From Methanobacterium paludis (GTDB lineage: Archaea; Methanobacteriota; Methanobacteria; Methanobacteriales; Methanobacteriaceae): a stretch of DNA of 64,000 nt. This document shows, one piece after another, positions 8,202-15,757 of the stretch. The stretch lies in assembly GCF_000214725.1 (NCBI RefSeq), contig NC_015574.1, positions 1,748,001-1,812,000 of the forward strand, read 5' to 3'. Numbering within the stretch: position 1 is the first letter of the stretch; each line of letters starts with the position of its first letter. The notes under the pieces are model-generated. The model ran no database searches. It was given only the letters and a program-made list of their open reading frames with translations, and was not told the origin of the DNA. The position numbers and the translations under genes are program-made.

Positions 8202-9086
8202 TTAAGGAGTTGTATCAAAGAGGTTCTGAAGTGGTAGGAATGCATCAAAGTGGTGTATATCTGTTGCCTGGAAGGTTTCAGTATTGAAGTATATCATATC
8301 TCCCTTGTCAGGAACTCCACCCTGTACTGGGAATGTGTTGATATCCTCTTCAACGTTCCTTTCAGCAATATCTACACCAAAGTATTCAAGAAGACCAGTT
8401 CCTGCAGCCAAAGCTGCTGTTGCGTATATATCATTAACTCCATTTTGGAACTGTGGTATCTTTGCTATGAAATCAAGGTATGTTGCACTTGTATTTGGAA
8501 CCCTTTTAGATAACTGGCCAAATGCAAGAGGATCTAAAGCTAATTTCATAGGCATTCCTGTGTATAGTTGAGTGCTTGCAAGTTCTGCAACAGCTTCAAC
8601 TATGGTATCATCAGGAACTCCAACCTGGTTCCATGCTTTACCATCTGCTAAAACAAATGGAGTTAAACCTGCATCCTCGTAGATTCCTTTAACGCCTCTA
8701 TTTTTATCACCATTGAAAATTATGTCATCAAGACTTTCTGCAACAATTCTACCGGACTGCCTTGCATCTTCCCCATTAAGGGCTGAAGTTCCTTCACGTT
8801 TGTAGGCATCAAGAGATTTTCTATGCATATCAAAACCGTATGCATGCTCTACAACTTGAACGGTTTTAGGTGTCCTCTCTCCATTTTCACGAGGTATAGT
8901 TCTTAATTTAAATCCTCTTTTGGCTTTACCTGTGAAGTTTGCAACCTGATCTCTGGTAACTGTTGCACTACCTGGTGGTAAATCCTCTCCTCTTGCAAGT
9001 AAAAATGTTCCTACTAATGGGGCCTTGTAAGCCTTTATAACCTGAGTACTGTAATAATTTGTAATTGCTTGTGGTAAGTATCCCAT
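8202..9086 (-). CDS. Major capsid protein, HK97 fold (encapsulin/linocin-like)
   Basis: A 294-residue protein, the normal size for an HK97-fold capsid subunit. Clues are the N-arm, the segment DDIIFNGDKNRGVKGIYED, which resembles the E-loop/spine region seen in encapsulin and linocin-type shells, and the C-terminal FNTETFQATDIHHFDAFLPL strand typical of the A-domain end. It follows a protease/scaffold gene and a decoration-like gene. GGAGG lies 7 nt before the ATG, consistent with high expression. It forms the icosahedral head. Confidence 0.8.
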   Translation of the reverse strand: MGYLPQAITNYYSTQVIKAYKAPLVGTFLLARGEDLPPGSATVTRDQVANFTGKAKRGFKLRTIPRENGERTPKTVQVVEHAYGFDMHRKSLDAYKREGTSALNGEDARQSGRIVAESLDDIIFNGDKNRGVKGIYEDAGLTPFVLADGKAWNQVGVPDDTIVEAVAELASTQLYTGMPMKLALDPLAFGQLSKRVPNTSATYLDFIAKIPQFQNGVNDIYATAALAAGTGLLEYFGVDIAERNVEEDINTFPVQGGVPDKGDMIYFNTETFQATDIHHFDAFLPLQNLFDTTP

Positions 9087-9101
9087 ATTTACGCCTCCTT
9101 T

Positions 9102-9566
9102 TTACAATAATGATTTAAACGGAATTATATCTCCAGTTTGACCTGCTTTGTAAGCTTTACCAAGTCTTGTTTTTGGTTCTGCAAATGCAGCATCTAATTC
9201 AGCTTTTGTTGGTGATGCTGAAAATGTCGGTGCAGTTTCTGCAGCTGCAAGTCCTCCAGCCATAGGTACAAGTATATCACCAAAGTTTACAGGGCCTCCA
9301 AGTTTAACCCAAAGAGTTCCTGAATCATAAAGGGTTGGACTTTCCCCTATCTGATACCCAGTCCTTTTAACAAAACCTCCATTACCATCAGACATCATTT
9401 CATCATCTGTTGGTATTGCAACAGCTAAAGGCTGTGATCCTGCAGTTGCAAGGTTAACTTTTGTTTTATCAGTTGCATCTATGGCAACGATAGTATATTC
9501 TGGTATGGCTACACCTGCAGTGAGGTCTAAAGCTATTTCATGTCCATTAAATGGTCTTTTTCCCAT
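9102..9566 (-). CDS. Capsid decoration/stabilisation protein (DUF2190-like)
   Basis: The ATG at 9566 is preferred over the GTG at 9575, which overlaps the GGGAG ribosome site. About 154 residues, Gly/Ala/Thr-rich and beta-predicted, with phrases such as VKLGGPVNFGDILVPMAGG and RLGKAYKAGQTGDIIPF that match the DUF2190 or head-fibre style of capsid accessory proteins (G-D at surface loops and a C-terminal A-G-x-x-G-D-x-I-x-V pattern). It sits between the protease/scaffold and capsid genes, the standard position. Confidence 0.65.
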   Translation of the reverse strand: MGKRPFNGHEIALDLTAGVAIPEYTIVAIDATDKTKVNLATAGSQPLAVAIPTDDEMMSDGNGGFVKRTGYQIGESPTLYDSGTLWVKLGGPVNFGDILVPMAGGLAAAETAPTFSASPTKAELDAAFAEPKTRLGKAYKAGQTGDIIPFKSLL

Positions 9567-9571
9567 CTTAA

Positions 9572-11527
9572 TCACTCCCTTCCTTGTTTATCTAATTCTG
9601 CTCTGAGGGCTTTCTCTTCCTTAGCGTATTTGTCTGCATCCTTCTTTAGGCCATCATCAAATACATCAGGTATATCTCCATCAGGAGTTCTTTTGAGGAT
9701 TCCTTTCATGATTCTACTTCCATCTTTGATGGCTTTATCAAGGTCCTCTTTAACTTCTTCTTCAGTTAGACCGTACTCTTCAACAAGAGCTTTGGTTAAA
9801 TCCTCTTCTGTGTAATTTGGTTCTGGTTCTTCAGGACCTACAGGGTTTAATTTCTTATGCATTTCAAGAGCTTTAGAAACGAGGATATTGTGGTCTTTCT
9901 TCTCAATTCTTTTGTTAAGAGTATCAATCATTGTACCCTGTGTTTTAATGAGCTTATCCTGGTCTTCAACAGTTTTTTCAAGAGTGTTAACCTTTTTTTC
10001 CATGTTTATATTTTTATCCACAACTACACCTCCATTTGTAGTAGGGGCTGGATCTCCAGCTCCACCATTTGGTCCAGGTTCTAAACCTGGTTCTTGTGTT
10101 GGCTCTTCGATTCCAAGCAATCCTTTAAAGAACTGCTTAACCTCATCTCCACCTTCCTTAATTTTCTTTAATATTCCTTCATCCATCCCTTTTAAATCTT
10201 CAGGGAGTTCTAAACTTTTATCTGTCACATTACCACCTCTATTTTTTGGTTTAACGGCTTTAATAACCCATTTACTTTCTTCTAATGATTTTGTAACCAT
10301 CTGTAAACTAATACGTACAGGATCACCTAATTTGACATCTGTATCTCCATTATCCTTGGTTTCTCGAGTGTATGGGATTTTGTAAATGTCATCACTATTG
10401 CTTAAATTCCAACTATCGCTTACGATAATTGAGTCTGGTTGTGTATATTGAAGCTGGCAGTTACGATTATAACCACCATATTGACTAGGAGTTCCGTATC
10501 TCTGGTCTAATGCTCCATTTATCTCTGCTTGTATTGTTTCAAAGGCATTGTCTACAGTTATTACATCTTTTTTAACTTTCACATGATTCCCTCCAATAGA
10601 TTTTTTATTCTCATCGTCGTCAATCAGTTTTAAGAGTTCATCCGCCGCATCATAGAGTGCCGTATTTTTACCAGCTGAACTCATACCTCCTGCAGCTGCA
10701 GTTTTAGCAGATATAACTCCTTGACGGTATATTTTACCGTTCTTTCCAATCTCAAAGCCATAACTACCTGATAACTCCGCATCCATGTCTGGATGTACTG
10801 CTAAGGCATATTTCTTGTATTCATCAATGTCACTATCAAAATCAGAAAATAATGGTTTACTCCATGGGCCGTTGTTGACATTTCCATCATTTATCTGTTC
10901 TTTTGCAAAATCAAGACACGTCTGATTGACTACATAATCGCTCTTTTTGATTTTTTCAAGATCCAATGATTTCATGATCTGATTACACATTGGGCATGCT
11001 TTTTCCACTGCTCTTGCTGTTCCTCTTGTATCCCATGCTGCAGGTATATCTGTTAATGCTGCTTTGTAGAGTTCTATTCCATCAATTCCACGTTTTCCTT
11101 CTTTGTTCCGAGGTAATGTTTTGGTTGCACTTCCAGTTATGCTTCCACCTAATGGAAGTCCTGTATCAATAATATCTCTGATTGTGTCTTCCCATTCTTT
11201 TCTTACCTTTAAATCTACATAGACTATTGAACTTACGCCTTGTTTTTCTTCCCATGAATCAACAACAGGACCTATTAAACTTCTTAAACCGTCTTTATGG
11301 TAATCATCAATGTTAATTCCTGTATAAGCCTTAGTATCTGGATTAAAACCTAGGCCTTTTGCTTGCTTGACTATGTCATTGATTGCGTTCTTGGTCATGT
11401 AGTCATCTTGTAAGTCATCCTGATCGCTACTAATACCAAACTCGATGTGATAATAGCCATCATTGCCCTCATAAGACTTAGTAATTGGCATCTTGAATGT
11501 GAATTCTTTCTTTAATAGGCTTGTCAA
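9572..11527 (-). CDS. Prohead protease (XkdF-like) fused to scaffold region
   Basis: A 651-residue protein with a TTG start preceded by GGAGGTGA. The N-terminal ~190 residues resemble XkdF-type phage proteases: a HIEFGISSDQDDLQDD strand, DYHKDGLRSLIGPVVDSW with a His, and GLPLGGSITGSATKT supplying the Ser region. A middle region of unclear function holds CPMCNQIM and a Gly/Ala patch. The C-terminal ~200 residues are acidic and coiled-coil-like (NMEKKVNTLEKTVEDQDKL), as in scaffolds removed during head maturation. It immediately precedes the decoration and capsid genes in transcription order. The middle domain is unassigned. Confidence 0.75.
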   Translation of the reverse strand: MTSLLKKEFTFKMPITKSYEGNDGYYHIEFGISSDQDDLQDDYMTKNAINDIVKQAKGLGFNPDTKAYTGINIDDYHKDGLRSLIGPVVDSWEEKQGVSSIVYVDLKVRKEWEDTIRDIIDTGLPLGGSITGSATKTLPRNKEGKRGIDGIELYKAALTDIPAAWDTRGTARAVEKACPMCNQIMKSLDLEKIKKSDYVVNQTCLDFAKEQINDGNVNNGPWSKPLFSDFDSDIDEYKKYALAVHPDMDAELSGSYGFEIGKNGKIYRQGVISAKTAAAGGMSSAGKNTALYDAADELLKLIDDDENKKSIGGNHVKVKKDVITVDNAFETIQAEINGALDQRYGTPSQYGGYNRNCQLQYTQPDSIIVSDSWNLSNSDDIYKIPYTRETKDNGDTDVKLGDPVRISLQMVTKSLEESKWVIKAVKPKNRGGNVTDKSLELPEDLKGMDEGILKKIKEGGDEVKQFFKGLLGIEEPTQEPGLEPGPNGGAGDPAPTTNGGVVVDKNINMEKKVNTLEKTVEDQDKLIKTQGTMIDTLNKRIEKKDHNILVSKALEMHKKLNPVGPEEPEPNYTEEDLTKALVEEYGLTEEEVKEDLDKAIKDGSRIMKGILKRTPDGDIPDVFDDGLKKDADKYAKEEKALRAELDKQGRE

Positions 11528-11565
11528 TTAATCACCTCCAAAAATTAGTTAATTAAAAATAAAAA

Positions 11566-12339
11566 TTATTTAAAAAATTTAGTTAAATGCTTAAAAAATT
11601 TAGAAAATAAATTTGAATCTTTTAATCTTTTAGTCCATGAACTGAAAACTTCCTCTTCAGGGAATACAATCACTGGGTCAGCCATTGGGTCATTGCACTG
11701 GTCTCCGAAGTGTATTGGCTCTGGAAATTGGTCTGCAGGGTATGGGCCATCATCAACTGCTTGCAAACATTCATCACAAGTATTGGGGCCGGTTGGGTTC
11801 CATGGTATTTGAATTGATGCTCCATATTCATTTACGGCCTGGATATAAGTGTCAAGAGCTCCTGATTTATACGCTTCTAAGTCTCCAAACATTCCCATTT
11901 TGTCATTAGCTTGTTCGGCCCATCTCATTGAAGTATTTTCAACTGTTCTAGTGTCTTCAAGTCTTCCTTGCTGTTTGAGTTCTTCACCCATTTGTTGATA
12001 TTGCTTTAAATCCGCATCACTGAAGGCATAGGATAAATCTTGAACTGATGCGTCCATATTTGCGGGGTCTATCTCCATTCTCATGATACTGTTGAAAGTA
12101 TCATCTGGAATATCACTGACAGATATAGGTGTGTCTGCTAAAACTGGGGAATCTATTGCACCGGAAGGTTGTAAACTTTGAACTACAAATGCAGCACCAA
12201 GTAATCCTGCAGTTTCAAAAAGCCAGTTACTATCCTCATCAGATTTTTCATTTGCATCTTGATAATATCCATCAAGATCATAGTCAGGATCATCATCAAT
12301 CAGCTGAGGTTTAACCTTTTGCTGAGTTGCCATATCCAT
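11566..12339 (-). CDS. Minor head (MuF/SPP1 gp7-like) protein
   Basis: A 257-residue protein. Near the C-terminus a NTCDECLQAVDDGPYP motif is followed by PEPIHFGDQC, the CxxC plus P-x-x-H-x-x-C pattern seen at the end of Mu gpF/SPP1 gp7 head morphogenesis proteins, though the C-R-C end is altered (QCNDP). The acidic N-terminal 40 residues and a hydrophobic segment (LLGAAFVVQSL) are unusual. It overlaps the preceding gene by 29 bp and lies between portal and protease, as expected. It probably enters the procapsid at the portal vertex. Confidence 0.6.
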   Translation of the reverse strand: MDMATQQKVKPQLIDDDPDYDLDGYYQDANEKSDEDSNWLFETAGLLGAAFVVQSLQPSGAIDSPVLADTPISVSDIPDDTFNSIMRMEIDPANMDASVQDLSYAFSDADLKQYQQMGEELKQQGRLEDTRTVENTSMRWAEQANDKMGMFGDLEAYKSGALDTYIQAVNEYGASIQIPWNPTGPNTCDECLQAVDDGPYPADQFPEPIHFGDQCNDPMADPVIVFPEEEVFSSWTKRLKDSNLFSKFFKHLTKFFK

Positions 12340-12946
12340 CCGACCAACCTTTACTGTAAAATGCGTTCCGTATTCTGCCTCTTAAAACTAGTCCGTAATC
12401 TTCAATCATTTTTTGTTGCCAATCAATGATAAATTGCAATCTCACAGGATTATCTGGTATTATAGGTTTGTACTTTGCACCTTGTTTTTTAGCAGCTGCA
12501 AGAAGGTAAGAAGTTGCCTCATCTGCACCTATTTTATAAGTATTGGTTTGATAATCTTTAACAATCCCTTGTCCATTGGATATATAATCCTCAATATATC
12601 CATCAAAAAGTCCTATTTCCTTTTTTATTTCTGAATATTTCTCCTCAAAAGAAGTAGTTGGAAGTTTTTTAGCTAATAATTTAGAGGTAGGAGTATTAAC
12701 TGAGTCCTCCAAGCATGTTAATAATGATTGACGATATTCAAGGTTCCTTTCTGATGCTTTACCTTCACCAAGATTTAGATTTGGTTTAAAAGTTAATGGT
12801 GCAATTTTTTTAAGAACCAAAGGATAATCATGTTCCATTTTTCTTAATTTTACTGCTGCCTTTTCAAGTTCTTTGATTTCTGGAATTGCATTTAAAAGAA
12901 GACTATCAAATAGGTCTTCATCAACTGCAATCATTTGTTTAGTCAT
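12311..12946 (-). CDS. Head morphogenesis-region protein, possible N-terminal partner of the MuF-like protein
   Basis: A 211-residue helical protein with GAGGT six bases before the ATG. It overlaps the MuF-like gene. Helical, with a C-terminal segment LRGRIRNAFYSKGWSDGYG rich in Arg and aromatic residues, like the helical arm of gp7-type proteins that docks on the portal. The two overlapping genes may together do the work of one larger MuF-type protein. No direct family recognition. Confidence 0.5.
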   Translation of the reverse strand: MTKQMIAVDEDLFDSLLLNAIPEIKELEKAAVKLRKMEHDYPLVLKKIAPLTFKPNLNLGEGKASERNLEYRQSLLTCLEDSVNTPTSKLLAKKLPTTSFEEKYSEIKKEIGLFDGYIEDYISNGQGIVKDYQTNTYKIGADEATSYLLAAAKKQGAKYKPIIPDNPVRLQFIIDWQQKMIEDYGLVLRGRIRNAFYSKGWSDGYGNSAKG

Positions 12947-13032
12947 AGGATAACCTCTAAAACTTGTTTAAAATAAACATGGATGCTAAGTTATAAGTAG
13001 TATAAAATTTATAAATAGTATAAGTGATAAGA

Positions 13033-13314
13033 ATGGTTAAAACAATAAAAATATCAAATGAAACACATGAAGAACTCTCTAAAATTGGATCTAAGGGTGA
13101 AACATACGAGGATATAATTAAAAGATTGTTAAACTCATATTTGGATGAATATGAAATTGAGATGTTGACAACATCATTAGAGTTAAATCTTAGAGAAAGT
13201 TGGAATAAATGGACTAATGAATCACAAAAAACTGCAAAAGATATATTAACCAAACTGGAAAATACGGGATTTTATGAAATTCCAAAAGGAATTAAACAAA
13301 TAATGGGTGATTAA
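13033..13314 (+). CDS. VapB-like antitoxin domain protein (ribbon-helix-helix type)
   Basis: About 93 residues from the ATG at 13033; a GTG at 13024 is also in frame. The start KTIKISNETHEELSKIG followed by GETYEDIIKRLL is the hallmark of the archaeal VapB/DUF7557-type antitoxins that bind DNA as ribbon-helix-helix dimers. The C-terminal half (LRESWNKWTNESQKTA) is an extra helical domain. A TATA-like stretch lies about 25 bp upstream, so the mRNA may be leaderless. It is on the plus strand inside the minus-strand head operon, next to two coupled small ORFs. No PIN-domain toxin follows, so a classic VapBC pair is not supported. Confidence 0.7.
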   Translation: MVKTIKISNETHEELSKIGSKGETYEDIIKRLLNSYLDEYEIEMLTTSLELNLRESWNKWTNESQKTAKDILTKLENTGFYEIPKGIKQIMGD

Positions 13315-13545
13315 ATGAGTACTGATAAAGAGTTTTTTCAAGGATTACGAGATTATTATAAGGAACGTAATAATCAGCGTATAGATGAATACTATTCCAA
13401 AAAACTTAAATATGAATCACATCCAACACAAGAGAATAATGAGGAATATCAAAAGGAAAGAATGGAATTAATTAAATTATTAGGGGAATCTGCAGTTGAA
13501 TATATTGATTTAAAAGGTTTAGCTCCTTTAAAGGTGATTAAATGA
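13315..13545 (+). CDS. Small charged protein coupled to the antitoxin-like gene
   Basis: The 76-residue frame starts immediately after the stop of the preceding gene, so the two are co-transcribed. It is Lys/Glu/Tyr-rich and helical (DYYKERNNQRIDEYYSKKLKYE), ending EYIDLKGLAPLKVIK. No toxin or nuclease motif is recognised. Its position as the second gene after an antitoxin-like gene is the only hint of function; it could be a partner of that gene or an unrelated accessory protein. Confidence 0.65.
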   Translation: MSTDKEFFQGLRDYYKERNNQRIDEYYSKKLKYESHPTQENNEEYQKERMELIKLLGESAVEYIDLKGLAPLKVIK

Positions 13546-13673
13546 TCAATATGGGTAAAATGATTATCAGTTTTAGACCTAATAATATATTATATTCTCA
13601 AAGATTGAATGATGGCACAAAAGGAATTTATATGAGTAAAGATACTTTAACATTTTTAAATAAGAATAAATAA
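13542..13673 (+). CDS. Possible 43-residue coupled mini-gene
   Basis: The ATG overlaps the preceding stop as ATGA, the usual archaeal translational-coupling arrangement. The product (MINMGKMIISFRPNN...) is basic with no family. It overlaps, on the other strand, the end of a frameshifted remnant, so it may be fortuitous. Confidence 0.35.
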   Translation: MINMGKMIISFRPNNILYSQRLNDGTKGIYMSKDTLTFLNKNK

Positions 13674-13809
13674 TCTGTATTAGATTTACTAAACTTTAAT
13701 TCGCTTATTTTGTTTAATGCTTTCTGTTTGGCTTCAATTTCATTTTTTGCATCAACATTTATTCCTGCTTTTGTTCAATTTTATAAATGTGAACATGGTA
13801 TTCTGACAT
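13628..13809 (-). pseudogene. Frameshifted remnant of a small DpnD/PcfM-like gene
   Basis: On the minus strand an ATG at 13809 with GGGGATA upstream starts MSEYHVHIYKIEQK and stops three codons later. One frame over, the sequence continues AGINVDAKNEIEAKQKALNKI and runs to a TAA at 13628. Joined, this gives a strand-V-x-A-x-x-x-x-E-A pattern like DpnD/PcfM proteins and like the N-terminus of the gene at 29340-29720. A single-base indel in the AAAAGCAGG region explains it. A sequencing error is not excluded. Confidence 0.45.
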
Positions 13810-13819
13810 ATTATCCCCA

Positions 13820-13847
13820 ACTTCGTAAAATCGTGCTATAACGAAGT
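13820..13847. repeat. Inverted repeat ACTTCGT...ACGAAGT
   Basis: A perfect 7-bp inverted repeat with 14 bases between arms, just upstream (minus strand) of the frameshifted remnant. It could be an operator for that gene or a chance structure. Nothing else is seen in the flanking 13848-13988. Confidence 0.4.
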
Positions 13848-13988
13848 AAATATTTTGAAGTATTTAATCAAAGCTCTCACGATGCTTGAATTGTACATAA
13901 TTAGTAAGTCTGAAATGAACAGAATAAGAAAAAATTAGAATAGGGTGAAATATGTTCAAATCAATATTTCACAAAGCATTTAATCCTC

Positions 13989-14228
13989 TCAATCTTCACT
14001 CAAAAATTTATTAATATTCTGAATTACATTAGAAGCACATGCATTTCCAGGGCCTGTTTCTTCATGTTTGCTTTCTCTCACAACACCAGACTCATCTTCT
14101 AATCTTAAAATCATTGTAAATTTATCATTGAAACCAAGGTATCTTTCTTTGGTCCTTTTTTCTCTCAATGCCATAAAGGTTTGAAGTTCTTTATCTGTGA
14201 ACTGTTCTAAAACGTTTTCATCTTTCAT
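13989..14228 (-). CDS. Hypothetical late-region protein
   Basis: A 79-residue acidic protein (..KFTMILRLEDESGVV.., ..VIQNINKFLSED) between portal and head genes. GAGGGA lies upstream of the ATG. No family recognised; it follows the 33-residue basic gene by 12 bp in the same operon. Confidence 0.6.
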   Translation of the reverse strand: MKDENVLEQFTDKELQTFMALREKRTKERYLGFNDKFTMILRLEDESGVVRESKHEETGPGNACASNVIQNINKFLSED

Positions 14229-14240
14229 TTAATTCCCTCA

Positions 14241-14342
14241 TCACTTTTCCAAATCAATTCTTTTCTTCAAGTCATGCCTTTCTCCAGGGAATTTTCTTTT
14301 ATTCTTTTTGGACTTCTTTTTCTTAAATTGGAACTCTTGCAT
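14241..14342 (-). CDS. Very small, highly basic protein (33 aa)
   Basis: ATG at 14342 with GGAGG eight bases upstream, overlapping the 3' end of the portal gene by 20 bp. About half the residues are Lys/Arg (QFKKKKSKKNKRKF). Such a peptide may bind nucleic acid in the capsid, or simply be a small accessory protein. The good ribosome site and tight packing support it being real. Confidence 0.55.
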   Translation of the reverse strand: MQEFQFKKKKSKKNKRKFPGERHDLKKRIDLEK

Positions 14343-15753
14343 GTTGCACGCCTCCATTTATCTGTGCAATTAAACCATATTCTGCTAATACTTTTTTAAC
14401 CACGTTTAACTGTACCTTCTCACCAGTTGCGGCGGTTACTGCTTGAGGACTTGGCATTGGATCCATATCTTTCCATTCGTCACCACCAAGATCAACTGCT
14501 GCAGGTAAGTTTAATTCTCCACGAACTTCAGGTCTAGAAATTGCTCCAGTTGGCCATGCAGCTGCAACAATTTGGGCTGCTTTTAAAAGGTCCTTAGATA
14601 AGAAGGGATTATAACTCACTTCAAGATGACCTTCATTAATGTCATTTTGATATAAGACTTCTTGAGCTGTGTTCTGGATTATTGGAGTATATATTGAATT
14701 TCTAACTCCATTTTCTTGTTTGGATATGAAAACATCAGTCAATGCTTCCAAAGTAGCTCTATTGACAACCTGTGATTGTGCATAAGCAAGTAATGTTAAA
14801 GGTACTCCAAATTTAAAAGCTATACTTTCCAAGGTTTGCTGTTCAAGTTCCACCATCTTAACTTCTTTACCAGCAAATGATGATTGTTCAATATCCATCC
14901 AGTCATAGCCTGCAGCTGTTCCACCACGTTCTGCAACTTTTTGGTAATATTTTGCACTGTCATTTAGTAAACCTTTAGCTTCCTGCCAAGAGTTCATGAT
15001 CTTTGATTTTAAAGGACTTTCTCCCATCTTTGCAGTGTCTATCTTTACTGACTGCATGATCTGACTATAGATATGCCCCAATTTATTTCTGTAATGTGGG
15101 AATCTTGCAAGGGTTCGTAAATCAGTTAAAGACCTTTGAATGGCAGAATGGCCTAAAACTGCCCTTGTTGAAAGGTTGTTTTGAGTCCTATATATCACTC
15201 TGTCCTGGCTGAAACTAGGTCCTGAAGCTCCATCAATTGGTAACTGTTGAAATTTTAATGTTCCTGTTGAATCTTTCATCACATTACGTATACTTTCATC
15301 AGTCAAACCCATTGGATTGATACAATCTACGCCAGTTACTCCTGCATAAGGGTTGCTATAAAATTCTCCAAGTCCATTATACGTTTTTACAATGACACTT
15401 CTTGCAAGGACTCTGAAATAGGTTCCAAACTGCATCATCGTAGTGTAAAAATCACGCTGTCTGAAATCCTCTTCAACCAGTTTTTGGGCTGCTTTACCAT
15501 CCTCTTCATCTTCAAATCCTTTTGGTTTTAAAGTCCAGCCTATGCCAAGATCCACGTAGTTTTGCAGATCTACAAATGGACCTGCACCTCCACGAGTATA
15601 ATGCAATATGAGCTCCCATTCATTGGCTGCAGGCATGTCTAGAAGTTGTATAATATCCCAGAATCTGAAAGTTGGATCATATCTCTGTATTAAATTAAGG
15701 ATCTGATCCATCCTATCATCTGCAAGGATTGGAGGATTATCATTTACTGTCAT
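14323..15753 (-). CDS. Portal protein
   Basis: The ATG at 15753 has AGGTGA at good spacing and lies next to the stop of the terminase gene; an upstream in-frame start (15777) overlaps that gene. About 476 residues, in the usual range. Features include the N-terminal segment WELILHYTRGGAGPFVDLQ, the middle LTDLRTLARFPHYRNKL helix region, and VNRATLEALTDVFISKQENGVRN, a motif like the stem/clip region of phage portals (R-x-x-A..., Q). The dodecameric ring is the DNA entry channel and terminase dock. Gene order TerS-TerL-portal supports it. Confidence 0.85.
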   Translation of the reverse strand: MTVNDNPPILADDRMDQILNLIQRYDPTFRFWDIIQLLDMPAANEWELILHYTRGGAGPFVDLQNYVDLGIGWTLKPKGFEDEEDGKAAQKLVEEDFRQRDFYTTMMQFGTYFRVLARSVIVKTYNGLGEFYSNPYAGVTGVDCINPMGLTDESIRNVMKDSTGTLKFQQLPIDGASGPSFSQDRVIYRTQNNLSTRAVLGHSAIQRSLTDLRTLARFPHYRNKLGHIYSQIMQSVKIDTAKMGESPLKSKIMNSWQEAKGLLNDSAKYYQKVAERGGTAAGYDWMDIEQSSFAGKEVKMVELEQQTLESIAFKFGVPLTLLAYAQSQVVNRATLEALTDVFISKQENGVRNSIYTPIIQNTAQEVLYQNDINEGHLEVSYNPFLSKDLLKAAQIVAAAWPTGAISRPEVRGELNLPAAVDLGGDEWKDMDPMPSPQAVTAATGEKVQLNVVKKVLAEYGLIAQINGGVQHARVPI

Positions 15754-15757
15754 ATTT

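Noticed and set aside
8202..9086. Host encapsulin nanocompartment instead of phage capsid
   Set aside because: It sits inside a complete head-gene order with protease/scaffold, portal and terminase genes, so a viral capsid is the simpler reading.
9888..10385. 165-codon plus-strand frame
   Set aside because: It is a shadow of the protease/scaffold gene on the other strand; Ser/Leu-rich with no start signal or family.
13024..13673. Classic VapBC toxin-antitoxin pair
   Set aside because: Only the antitoxin-like protein is recognisable; neither following small frame has PIN-domain acidic motifs.
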